From contig JANQJC010000096.1 of the NCBI GenBank assembly GCA_028281825.1, positions 1-64,000 of the forward strand: a stretch of DNA of 64,000 bases, read 5' to 3'. The translations under genes were made by a program, and so were the position numbers. The notes under the pieces are model-generated. The model searched no databases and was not told the DNA's origin. It was given only the letters and a program-made list of their open reading frames with translations. Origin of the DNA: Flavobacteriales bacterium (GTDB taxonomy: Bacteria; Bacteroidota; Bacteroidia; JANQJC01). Positions 51,459 to 59,631 of the stretch are shown one piece after another (positions within the stretch are counted from its first letter, which is position 1; each line of letters starts with the position of its first letter).

Positions 51459-53708
51459 ATGAAAAAGCTAATAATTGCGCTTTTGGCTGTTGTGCCATTG
51501 ATATCATTGGCCCAGTATCCTGACAATGACGAATTCACCATTTTTATTACTGTAAAAAACGATGAAGGAAAAATTGTTCCCTTCACCAATCTTGTATTGA
51601 CCGAAAAGGTAAGCAAGCAAGAAACAAGCGTTACCACTGACGTTAGAGGTAAAGTAGAAGTAAGAGCCACCAGAGGGAAAAATTACCTGGTAAGCTTTGA
51701 CGATGCCGAAGGCATTACAGAACTGAGCACCCCTGCCCGTGGGCAGACTTTTTACACCAAAACACTCATTTACAATCCTATTGGTGGCATTGAAACAACT
51801 ACACTTGATTCTATTTATCAAAAGATATCAGGCAGAGACAGAGCTGGAGATAACGATGCCATTGTAAACATAAGGTTGAGCAATCGTGTGGGCAGGCCAT
51901 TGAGGAATACGGAAGTCAGACTGGTTTCTAACAGAGCCAAAAAGGTCTACATTGCAACTTCTAACGGTACTGGAGAGGCCAAGTTTCTGGTTCCTACCAA
52001 TCAAACTTATGATATTGGTGTGGAAGATATAGATGGTTACAGGGATATTACCTTACCTGAACGCGGAAGACTAACCATTAATAAGGGATTTAAATTTCAG
52101 CCTACAGAAATTACAGAAATCGTTAATGGTGATACCATTACCCAGGAATGGCCTGACCGCTCTGGCCCGACTTCTGCCAGGGCTTACGTGAATATGCTTT
52201 TGAAAAACCCACAAGGTGAGCCCTTACCCAATGAGAAAGTGTATATAGATGTGAAGATTGGACCCGAAGTATATATGGCTACCTCTAATGAAAGTGGTGT
52301 AGCGGAATTCTTGTTACCCAAAGGTCATGAGTACCTGCTGAACTTTGAATATGAGCGTGGAGTGGATATTTTGAATTATATGGAAAAGAGGGGTTTTCAT
52401 ACGACAGAGATAGAATACAGCTACATGGGCTCAGAAAGGATTGAAGAGTATTATGAAACAGCTAAAAAGGACAAAAATGGTTTCCGCATAGAGTTTATGG
52501 AAACACCAGTAAAAAGAATTGCTTTTGATGAGCGCAATGTAGAAATCACAGACCAAGGTTTTAACATTAATATGCCCAAGGAAGTTAAAACACCTACCCC
52601 GGCTATTGGTGAAGATATGTTGTTTATTGATGGTGGTTATTACTCGAATGAGTTTTACAGTTTTGATAAAAAAAATGGTAAATTTAATTGGGGAATTTCT
52701 CTTGGAGAAAGCGGCTCTTCATCAGCGGTGTATGAAGACGGAGTGGTATTACTTATCACTGAGTCATGCACCCTATATGCACTTGAAGCTGGCACGGGCA
52801 GGTTGCTTTGGAGCAAGTGGTTGGGACCCAACATTTATTCTTCACCAACTGTAGCCAATGGCAGAGTGTATGCTGTATATCCAAATGAATTAGGCCCCAT
52901 GTTATACAGTGCCAAGGGTAAGCAAAACAATAATGTAGTTGCATGTTTTGACCTTAAATCAGGTGATATAGTATGGCAAAACTGGATGGACGCAGAAGTA
53001 TTGGCTTCAGCAGTGTTGAGTGGCAACTCAGTTTACCTTACTTCTGTTGCTGGCACATTATACCAGTTTAGCAAAGACAAGGGAGTGTTGATGAATACCC
53101 AAAATGTAGCTGCTGTAACTCCTCCAACGGTAGTAAAGGACAAGTTATTTGTGAGCATTAGAGATACCAAAGATGCCACCAAGGAACAGGTGGCTATCTT
53201 CAATGCCAATGACTTGAAGCTCATTAAAAAAGTAGACCAACTCTCATCAGCAGCACAGTATCCTAACCTTGCCGAGTTAGATGCTGATTTCCGCATGAAC
53301 TACAATGGTAGCCGTATTTTACATTATAGGGGCAAGAACTATAATGTGATGGCTGATAAGCTGTATTGCTCAGACCCTGAAAGTGGCAATGTGTTGTGGA
53401 CAAAAGTACTACCAGGTGTGGCTATGAGTGATGATAAACCTACAGAAGGCATGCCAATAGTGGTGAATGGAAAGTTGATTGTACCCACCAAATCGGGTAA
53501 GCTTCAGGTATATAACCCATTAAATGGTAATCTTGAAAAGGAGTTTGATATAGGTGCTACACCCAATAACCAAGCTATTGTTCATGATGGCTGGATATAT
53601 AGCGGCACTGTAGAAGGTAAATTGGTATCCATCAACACTAAGGACAAGAACTTTACTGGGTGGCCTATGTGGGGACTTAACGCAAGCCATAACCCGGTGG
53701 TGGAATAG
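51459..53708 (+). CDS. Secreted PQQ-type beta-propeller protein with three Ig-like N-terminal domains
   Basis: 749 residues with signal peptide (KKLIIALLAVVPLISLAQ). The first ~350 residues hold three related Ig/CarbopepD_reg-like units, each with a phrase like TSNGTGEAKFLVPTNQTYDIGV or TSNESGVAEFLLPKGHEYLLNF. From ~385 the PQQ/WD-like propeller begins: FIDGGYYSNEFYSFDKKNGKFNW, LYALEAGTGRLLWSKWLGP, VACFDLKSGDIVWQNW, LYCSDPESGNVLWTK and LVSINTKDKNFTGWPMWGL, as in BamB-like and PQQ-binding repeat proteins. No PQQ dehydrogenase residues are identified, so a structural or binding role is likely. No T9SS domain at the end. The stop is 1 base from the convergent Nramp stop. Confidence 0.82.
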   Translation: MKKLIIALLAVVPLISLAQYPDNDEFTIFITVKNDEGKIVPFTNLVLTEKVSKQETSVTTDVRGKVEVRATRGKNYLVSFDDAEGITELSTPARGQTFYTKTLIYNPIGGIETTTLDSIYQKISGRDRAGDNDAIVNIRLSNRVGRPLRNTEVRLVSNRAKKVYIATSNGTGEAKFLVPTNQTYDIGVEDIDGYRDITLPERGRLTINKGFKFQPTEITEIVNGDTITQEWPDRSGPTSARAYVNMLLKNPQGEPLPNEKVYIDVKIGPEVYMATSNESGVAEFLLPKGHEYLLNFEYERGVDILNYMEKRGFHTTEIEYSYMGSERIEEYYETAKKDKNGFRIEFMETPVKRIAFDERNVEITDQGFNINMPKEVKTPTPAIGEDMLFIDGGYYSNEFYSFDKKNGKFNWGISLGESGSSSAVYEDGVVLLITESCTLYALEAGTGRLLWSKWLGPNIYSSPTVANGRVYAVYPNELGPMLYSAKGKQNNNVVACFDLKSGDIVWQNWMDAEVLASAVLSGNSVYLTSVAGTLYQFSKDKGVLMNTQNVAAVTPPTVVKDKLFVSIRDTKDATKEQVAIFNANDLKLIKKVDQLSSAAQYPNLAELDADFRMNYNGSRILHYRGKNYNVMADKLYCSDPESGNVLWTKVLPGVAMSDDKPTEGMPIVVNGKLIVPTKSGKLQVYNPLNGNLEKEFDIGATPNNQAIVHDGWIYSGTVEGKLVSINTKDKNFTGWPMWGLNASHNPVVE

Positions 53709-53709
53709 C

Positions 53710-54951
53710 TTACAGGAACTTTCCGAGAGAATCAATAAAACCATCTATGCCGAGCCCTCCCATCACTAGGGCGAAAAGAAGGATTAGGGCAAGAATGATG
53801 TTATCTAAGGTGCTATTGGCATGCTCACCCATTATTTTCTTTTGGCTGGTAACGTAGAAGATACATATTACTGTGGCTGGTAAAACCAATGTAGCGAAGG
53901 CTTGTGAGGCTATCATTACGAATACTGGCCTCGCCCCTAAGAATGGCACCACCAAGCCCAATAGAGACATTGCCAATACCAATAAGCGGAAAGAAGTCTT
54001 TTTCATGTCCCGCTTCCACGAGAAGAAATCACATAGCAACCATGGCAGAAGCAAGGTATTCGGGAATTGTGAAGACAAACCAGCGGCTGCTATACCCACT
54101 ACAAATATCCCAACGGCGTATTTACCTGCTACTGGTTCTAATAGTGGTATCATCTCTTTGGCATCATCCAAATGTAGACCGTTAACATATAAGGTGCCAG
54201 CAGCCGCCGCCATGATGGAGGCAGAAATCAGAAACATCATGGATGCACTTACAATGGCATCCCTGTTTTGGATGGACAAATCTTTGATGCCCCACCCCTG
54301 CTCTTTTACAAGCGTGGTGCGTACAATAAATATCATTGATGATACCGTAGTGCCTACCATACCAGCCGTAACTAATGAGGCACCAGCTAAAGAAGTGTCA
54401 TCACCCGTGGGCATACCAGGCACTAATCCATTGAGAATATCGCCCAATGGTGGCATCATGATGAAAAAGTTGATGAAGAAGCATAGGCCCATAAAAGCTA
54501 CCATAATGGCAAGTGCTTTTTCGAACACCTTGGTTGTTCCAATCAAGAAAATACTGTAAACCAGACCTACCCCGAATATGGCCCAAACCTTTGCTGAGAT
54601 GCCTCCTGTATGCCAAGTTTTACTCCACTCATTGAGCACATCGGCTACTATGCCCATTACCCCCATTATACCACCACTTACGTTTACCGTAAGTGCGATA
54701 ATAAAGAACCAACCTACGGCAGGATGTAAATGCTTCTTAAAAGCAAAGAGGGCAGTTTCACCTGTGACTATGGTATACTTTCCAAAAAGGCGAATGAGAT
54801 ACCAAGTGACTATGCACGAAAGAAGAATAGTCCAAAGCATGGCCATGCCATAATTGGCACCAGCCTTGGCCATTGCTGTTACGCTACCTGTACCGATATT
54901 GAAACCGATAAGGAAAAGCCCTGGAAGTATGGATTTAAGAAACTTATTCAC
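53710..54951 (-). CDS. Nramp-family transporter with divergent metal-site motifs
   Basis: 413 residues with about 11 membrane segments, GTG start. Overall pattern (LPGLFLIGFNIGTGSVTAM in TM1, then AGANYGMAMLW, TVNVSGGIMGVMGIVADVL, GLSSQFPNTLLLPWLL) is Nramp-like. The two signature motifs for divalent metal binding are altered: DPGN in TM1 is replaced by N18-I-G-T, and the M-P-H motif in TM6 is replaced by VSS (in AGMVGTTVSSMIF). The acidic and thioether ligands for Mn2+/Fe2+ are thus missing, as in NRAMP-related groups that use other substrates (Mg2+, Al3+, or amino acids). Substrate is undetermined. A hairpin overlaps its start codon. Confidence 0.8.
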   Translation of the reverse strand: MNKFLKSILPGLFLIGFNIGTGSVTAMAKAGANYGMAMLWTILLSCIVTWYLIRLFGKYTIVTGETALFAFKKHLHPAVGWFFIIALTVNVSGGIMGVMGIVADVLNEWSKTWHTGGISAKVWAIFGVGLVYSIFLIGTTKVFEKALAIMVAFMGLCFFINFFIMMPPLGDILNGLVPGMPTGDDTSLAGASLVTAGMVGTTVSSMIFIVRTTLVKEQGWGIKDLSIQNRDAIVSASMMFLISASIMAAAAGTLYVNGLHLDDAKEMIPLLEPVAGKYAVGIFVVGIAAAGLSSQFPNTLLLPWLLCDFFSWKRDMKKTSFRLLVLAMSLLGLVVPFLGARPVFVMIASQAFATLVLPATVICIFYVTSQKKIMGEHANSTLDNIILALILLFALVMGGLGIDGFIDSLGKFL

Positions 54952-54965
54952 GCCGATTAACGGCG
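54951..54965 (-). promoter_or_regulatory. Hairpin including the first base of the Nramp-like start codon
   Basis: On the minus strand CGCCG (54965-54961) pairs with CGGCG (54955-54951) around a TTAAT loop; the last G of the stem is the first base of the GTG start. In mRNA it would partly hide the start codon and could reduce or regulate translation. Confidence 0.45.
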
Positions 54966-55000
54966 GAAATTAAGAAATGTTTCCCACTTTGCAAGTAGGC

Positions 55001-56653
55001 CTATAGTTTTATGCCTATTACCAGCACGTCATCTACCTGCTCTTGAGTGCCTTTCCATTCAATGAGGTGCTCTTTTAGAAGGTCATATTGCTCTTCTATT
55101 GGTTTTGGTGATACTTTAGATAGCAAATCAGTAAATGCTTTTTTCATCATTTTTTTGCCTGAGGAACCACCAAATTGTGAATAATACCCATCAGATGAGA
55201 GGTATATGCGATCTCCTGTCTTGTAATCAATAGTATGCTGTTCAAACTCTTTGGTGCCCTGATAATTGAAAAAGCCACCTAAAGGATATTTGCTGCCTTG
55301 TATCTCCTTTAGTTTACCTTCATTGAAGTAAAACAACGGCCTTAATGCACCAGCAAAAGTTAATTGTTTTGATGTTTTATCCACTCTACAAAAGGCCACA
55401 TCCATTCCATCATTCATTTCCTTGCCAGTTTCAGTCTGCAGGGCTTTTATAATGCCTTCGTCCAACTCTCTCAGCACATCGGCTGGTTCGGTTTTTCCTT
55501 CTTCTGCTACAATTCTATTAAGCAGCTGATGGCCAATCATTGACATGAATGCCCCGGGCACACCGTGACCTGTGCAATCTACTGCTGCGATATAGAATTT
55601 ATCATCTTTTTGATAGTGCCAATAAAAATCCCCGCTTACTATGTCTTTAGGCATCCAAAGGACAAATGATTCTGGAAATAGCACTTTATACTCAGCCAGC
55701 TTAGAAAGCAAAGCTCGCTGGATGAGCTTGGCATATCTAAGGCTATTGGTCATCTCACGATTCTTTTGAGCAAGAGACTTGTTGGCAAAGGTGAGTGCCC
55801 AGGTGCGCTCTTTCACTTTGTTTTCCAGTTCCTCTGTAAGTTCCCGCAAGGCCAATTCTGTGCTATGCAAGGTGGTAATGTCCTGAACAGTTGCAAATAC
55901 CTTCATTTGCTCCCGCCCATTTACAATTTTGTTCCCCTTGAGTATTGTGTGCAACATTTTTTCGTTGCCATCACCAGTAACGATTCTTCCATTGAACTCT
56001 ACATTATCTTCAAGCCCTTCTGCTATGGCTTGAATTTTTTGCTCAGCTGTTTGTTTGTCTTCCTCATGAAAAAAATCGAGAAGGGAATTATATCGCGCAT
56101 CAAACTCATCCCTGGAAATTTCAAATATTCTGAACATTTCGTCAGACCAACTCATTTTACCCGACTTTACATTCCACTCCCAATTGCCTAGCTTGGCCAT
56201 GTGTTCAGCTTCAGCCAGGCGTTTTTGGCTAACCACAAGGTTTTTAACTGCTATACTGCGTTCATGCTCAAGGTGTTTTCTTTCAATCACCCTATTTATA
56301 GCATCCGGCAGACGGCTTAGGCGGTCTTTAAGTATATAATCATCCACACCTGCTTTGAGGCATTTTACTGCAATTTCATCAGGCATACTGCCTGTAACCA
56401 TTATAAATGGGCAAGTGTAACCTATTTGCCTTACTTCGGAGTAGGCTGAAAGTCCATTATAATTAGTGAGGCTGTAATCAGAAAGAATGATGTCAGGATT
56501 AAAGCTATCCAAGGAGTCAAGAAGTTCTTGCCTAGTTTCTGTAACCAGATACTCAAATGACATATTCGCTTTCTCTAACGTTTTAATGACCATCTGAGTG
56601 TCTGTCAATCTATCCTCAAGAATTAAAATCCGCAGTTTATTTCTTTCACCCAT
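55001..56653 (-). CDS. REC-PAS-SpoIIE (PP2C-type) phosphatase response regulator
   Basis: 550 residues. Receiver domain at residues 8-125 with phospho-acceptor D59 in PDIILSDYSLTNYNG and the switch residues in FIMVTGSMPDEI and DDYILKDRL. A PAS domain (about 160-275, MAKLGNWEWNVKSGKMSWSDEMFRIF, DGNEKMLHTILKGN), a helical linker (~280-320), then a SpoIIE/RsbU serine phosphatase (~330-550): DIVSGDFYWHY, IAAVDCTGHGVPGAFMSMIG and DRIYLSSDGYYSQFGG with metal-binding aspartates. It is expected to dephosphorylate an anti-sigma antagonist or similar protein when its receiver is phosphorylated; no partner STAS or kinase gene is adjacent. The upstream small genes on the same strand may be co-transcribed (56-base gap). 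Confidence 0.9.
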   Translation of the reverse strand: MGERNKLRILILEDRLTDTQMVIKTLEKANMSFEYLVTETRQELLDSLDSFNPDIILSDYSLTNYNGLSAYSEVRQIGYTCPFIMVTGSMPDEIAVKCLKAGVDDYILKDRLSRLPDAINRVIERKHLEHERSIAVKNLVVSQKRLAEAEHMAKLGNWEWNVKSGKMSWSDEMFRIFEISRDEFDARYNSLLDFFHEEDKQTAEQKIQAIAEGLEDNVEFNGRIVTGDGNEKMLHTILKGNKIVNGREQMKVFATVQDITTLHSTELALRELTEELENKVKERTWALTFANKSLAQKNREMTNSLRYAKLIQRALLSKLAEYKVLFPESFVLWMPKDIVSGDFYWHYQKDDKFYIAAVDCTGHGVPGAFMSMIGHQLLNRIVAEEGKTEPADVLRELDEGIIKALQTETGKEMNDGMDVAFCRVDKTSKQLTFAGALRPLFYFNEGKLKEIQGSKYPLGGFFNYQGTKEFEQHTIDYKTGDRIYLSSDGYYSQFGGSSGKKMMKKAFTDLLSKVSPKPIEEQYDLLKEHLIEWKGTQEQVDDVLVIGIKL

Positions 56654-56709
56654 AAGTTAAGATATTAGCCAAAAACCAGATTTCGTTGACCTAAACTTAA
56701 CTTGGTTAG

Positions 56710-56934
56710 TTATTGAATTGTTTTGAATTCTAGCTTTTGTAGATTAGCAAATATGTTTTCATCAAAGGTTGGTGCCCATTGTTTTAGTTCACTTTTATGA
56801 GTGTTTTTATTGAGCCACTCTTGTTCTTCTTTCTTTTCAAAATACCTGTATAAACCTAATCCTATTGCCAAGACTATCACTATAAAGCATATTAGCCCTA
56901 TATCCTTTACAACTGATTTCAGAAATAGTATCAT
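56710..56934 (-). CDS. Small single-pass membrane protein of unknown function
   Basis: 74 residues. An N-terminal membrane segment (about 8-27, VKDIGLICFIVIVLAIGLGLY) is followed by a charged cytoplasmic or periplasmic tail (YFEKKEEQEWLNKNTHKS). Not recognised. The gene lies between the 113-residue gene (4-base gap, probably translationally coupled) and the REC-PAS-SpoIIE phosphatase. It may anchor one of its neighbours at the membrane, which is inference from context only. Confidence 0.65.
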   Translation of the reverse strand: MILFLKSVVKDIGLICFIVIVLAIGLGLYRYFEKKEEQEWLNKNTHKSELKQWAPTFDENIFANLQKLEFKTIQ

Positions 56935-56938
56935 TTGC

Positions 56939-57280
56939 CTACCACACTGAACCAGCTGTCATCTTACGCCCACTTCTGATAGAGAAGAACTCTACCGTTT
57001 TATCCGGATATACAATAGCCAAAACAGCTTGCTCCACATTCATTTGCGCCTGGGCTACCACTTTCTCAGCTGTATAAATGTTTATCCATCCCTCCATTTT
57101 ATGGAAACTTTGATACTGTTTGGTAACTATTCGCCAGGTGCGCCGGTTTTTCCACCGGCACACCAGGTTTAGTTCACCAAAATGATTGATATCAAGACTG
57201 CAGGTGCCACCCTCGGCGCCAGCAGCTGCAAAAATGCTCTCAATAGCGTTATCAGTTAGGATTTCTAAACTATCATCCAT
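56939..57280 (-). CDS. Conserved-looking small protein of unknown function
   Basis: 113 residues, no signal peptide or membrane segment. The pattern alternates strand and helix (GTCSLDINHFGELNLVCRWKN, RTWRIVTKQYQSFHKMEGW, NVEQAVLAIVYPDKTVEFFSIR), consistent with a compact alpha/beta domain. I do not recognise the family. Start is ATG (MDDSLEIL), 43 bases after the Cys-rich protein gene and 4 bases before the small membrane protein gene, so all three are likely one transcription unit. Confidence 0.65.
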   Translation of the reverse strand: MDDSLEILTDNAIESIFAAAGAEGGTCSLDINHFGELNLVCRWKNRRTWRIVTKQYQSFHKMEGWINIYTAEKVVAQAQMNVEQAVLAIVYPDKTVEFFSIRSGRKMTAGSVW

Positions 57281-57323
57281 AGTGGTTATTTTTAGTTTGA
57301 GGGTTATTAGTTGGGTTTATATT

Positions 57324-57773
57324 TTATCCTGCACAGGTACCTGCGTTTACTAATTCATAGCAATCCGAATCACTGCACTCTTCACTTCCATCGCATGGGC
57401 ATTTCATGTGCAACTCATCTTCTGTATCATCCACCCATATTTCAATTGGGCAGTCTGATATATCGTACTCATTTTTGTAAACCACGCTACCTTGACTATC
57501 ATTATCAGTTCCAATAAACTTAGTACTGCCTTCGTTGAAGGATATGTTGGCGCAAGGCCCTGATTGGTCTGCGGTTTTTGTAAAATGGTATGTTCCCCAA
57601 GTGATGCTACCTGTACAGAAATTACCACTTTGCACCTTAATAGCTATGTGACTAGCCGTAAGGTCGTGCGTAGCTACGACAGTTTTGCCTTGCTTGATTT
57701 TCATTGTATAGCCATCGAATATCACATCATGTGTAGATAGACTATAAGAATTTGTTGCTGTGAATGTGCTCAT
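57324..57773 (-). CDS. Eight-cysteine protein of unknown function without a signal peptide
   Basis: 149 residues. The body is threonine/serine-rich and strand-like (ATNSYSLSTHDVIFDGYTMKI, ATHDLTASHIAIKVQSGNF, ITWGTYHFTKTA), suggesting a beta-sandwich. There are eight cysteines; five of them lie in the last ~26 residues (KCPCDGSEECSDSDCYELVNAGTC), a dense cluster fit for metal binding or disulfides. The even count suggests disulfides, yet no Sec signal, lipobox or membrane segment is present, so it is either cytoplasmic and metal-binding or exported in another way. Not recognised. It is first in the minus-strand cluster that leads to the REC-PAS-SpoIIE gene. Confidence 0.68.
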   Translation of the reverse strand: MSTFTATNSYSLSTHDVIFDGYTMKIKQGKTVVATHDLTASHIAIKVQSGNFCTGSITWGTYHFTKTADQSGPCANISFNEGSTKFIGTDNDSQGSVVYKNEYDISDCPIEIWVDDTEDELHMKCPCDGSEECSDSDCYELVNAGTCAG

Positions 57774-57871
57774 AATCAGTTGTTTAAATTTTAGTTAACG
57801 ATGAAATAAATGTAATTGGATAAGCTTGCTCTTAAAAACCCTTTTTTAGGATTTATAATAATTTGTAATTA

Positions 57872-57914
57872 ATTTTCGGAACGTTTTTCTGGCATAAATA
57901 GTATGTCCGAAAAT
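57872..57914. promoter_or_regulatory. Perfect 9-bp inverted repeat in the divergent intergenic region
   Basis: ATTTTCGGA (57872-57880) and TCCGAAAAT (57906-57914) separated by 25 bases, between the divergent genes at 57773 and 58001. Candidate operator; the spacer is too long for a simple hairpin terminator. Confidence 0.45.
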
Positions 57915-57953
57915 GTATGTAACTACTGAAAATAAAGAGAAGTAAAGAAATAA

Positions 57954-57969
57954 TTGCTTAGTTAAGCAA
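57954..57969. promoter_or_regulatory. Perfect palindromic element TTGCTTA-gt-TAAGCAA
   Basis: Seven-base arms with a 2-base centre, 31 bases before the ATG at 58001. Typical size for a dimeric regulator site. Confidence 0.5.
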
Positions 57970-58000
57970 GGATTTACTAAACCATTGTTAATAATAGTTT

Positions 58001-59536
58001 ATGAGAGCGAAATCAACTAATCTGTTTGAATTGATTAAGTCTTTAAGTGTTCAGGAGCATAGATATTTCACCAAGTACCTAAAGGAGCATCGATTGAAAT
58101 ATGTGGATGAACTAGAGAAACTGTTTAACCTAATAAAGGGGCAAAAGGAATACGATGAAAAGGCGGTGAAGCTAGGCTTGAAAGGCACCTATATTTCAAA
58201 ATTCTTTCCACAATATAAAAGTCAATTACAAGATTTAGTTCAACGTTCACTTATCAATTACCACAAGGATGCTTCCATAGAGGCCGATATACATCATTTA
58301 TTGCATGTAGAAACCATTCTAAGGCAAAAGAATTTATATGACCAATGTTCAAAAGTATTGAGACAGGCCAGAGATAAAGCATTTAAATATGAGCATCACT
58401 TATTAGAAGTTGAAATACTAAAACGCCAAATTCTACTTCTTGGGGAATTGTTTCCTAAAGACTATAATGAAGTCTTAAACAAACTTATCAGTGAAAAGAA
58501 TGCTGTATTACTCAAGCTTCAAAGTGAATCGGAATATCGAGATTTAAATCAGCGCATGTTTTTCCTTATAAGAAAGACCAATAATCTTAGAAATGATGCA
58601 TTAGAACAGGAACTGGATGAATTGATAGGAAATCCAATATTAAAAAACGAAAATGATGCATTTAACTTCTGGTCAAAAGTGATGTTTAACTACATCCACG
58701 CCCAATATTACAAGCTAAAAAAGAAACACTCAGTTAGTATTAAATATCGAAAGAGAATTGTTGAACTCTGGCAATTATACCCACATAAAGTGGAAGAAAA
58801 CAGACGTTTTTACCTAGAAGCACTTTTCAACCTCATTGGAGCACTTCATAATGTGAAAAGCTATGAAGAAAGTAAAGTGTGGTTAAAAGAAGCAAAGAAA
58901 ATCGGGTTTAAGTCAGAAATTGAAGACGCACATGCTTTTGAACAAGCCAAGTTATATGAGCTGCTTATTTTTATGAATACGAATAGCCTGGAAGAGGCTT
59001 TAGAATTGGTGCCAGAAATAGACTCTGGCTTAAAAAAGTTTAATACCCTGATACAAAACTCCTATCGATTAGCCATCTATCATAACATTTGCCTGACTTA
59101 CTTTATAAGTGACGACCACAAAAGTGCTTTGAAGTGGGTAAATAGAATAATAGACATTGATAAAACAGAAGAAAGGCAAGACATTCAAGACTTTAGTAAA
59201 ATACTACGCCTGATAATTTTCTATTGCCTGGGTAAGTATGATTTGATAGAGAGCCAAGTGAGAGCTACCAAACGATTGCTGAAAAAGAATGACCGGCTTT
59301 ATGACCTTGAGACAACTATTATCAAATACCTACCCATGCTTATAGTATCAAATCATAACAGAACAGAAGAAATGGAAGTGCTCCATTCTTTTAAAGAGGA
59401 ACTAAATAATATTGAGGGAGGTAAAAACAGTGCACTTGGCATGCAAGAAACCGGCTTATGGGTGGAGAGCAAAATCAGGGGAATTACCTTTAGGGCATTG
59501 CTAAAAGAGCTAATTGAAAAAGAAGGCAAAAAGTAA
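58001..59536 (+). CDS. Large cytoplasmic helical-repeat (TPR-like) protein of unknown function
   Basis: 511 residues, no signal peptide, almost entirely helical. Repeat-like helix pairs are visible (HLLHVETILRQKNLYDQCSKVLRQARDKAFK; FYLEALFNLIGALHNVKSYEESKVWLKEAKKIG; LAIYHNICLTYFISDDHKSALKWVNRIIDI), matching TPR geometry though not the strict consensus. The N-terminus (TNLFELIKSLSVQEHRYFTKYLKEH) looks like a conserved Bacteroidota start. Function unknown; likely a protein-binding scaffold or regulator. It is divergent from the Cys-rich gene across a region with two palindromes, and tandem with the MORN gene. Confidence 0.72.
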   Translation: MRAKSTNLFELIKSLSVQEHRYFTKYLKEHRLKYVDELEKLFNLIKGQKEYDEKAVKLGLKGTYISKFFPQYKSQLQDLVQRSLINYHKDASIEADIHHLLHVETILRQKNLYDQCSKVLRQARDKAFKYEHHLLEVEILKRQILLLGELFPKDYNEVLNKLISEKNAVLLKLQSESEYRDLNQRMFFLIRKTNNLRNDALEQELDELIGNPILKNENDAFNFWSKVMFNYIHAQYYKLKKKHSVSIKYRKRIVELWQLYPHKVEENRRFYLEALFNLIGALHNVKSYEESKVWLKEAKKIGFKSEIEDAHAFEQAKLYELLIFMNTNSLEEALELVPEIDSGLKKFNTLIQNSYRLAIYHNICLTYFISDDHKSALKWVNRIIDIDKTEERQDIQDFSKILRLIIFYCLGKYDLIESQVRATKRLLKKNDRLYDLETTIIKYLPMLIVSNHNRTEEMEVLHSFKEELNNIEGGKNSALGMQETGLWVESKIRGITFRALLKELIEKEGKK

Positions 59537-59631
59537 TTACCCATACCCACCTGTTAATAATTATCCATCACACAATAAGTTAGCACTTAATGCATTAGTT
59601 AATTTCGCTGGTGAACTGAAAAGTGAGACTA

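Noticed and set aside
57891-57907. Sigma-54 promoter (TGGCAT...) in the divergent region
   Set aside because: The GC of the -12 element is missing at the required spacing.
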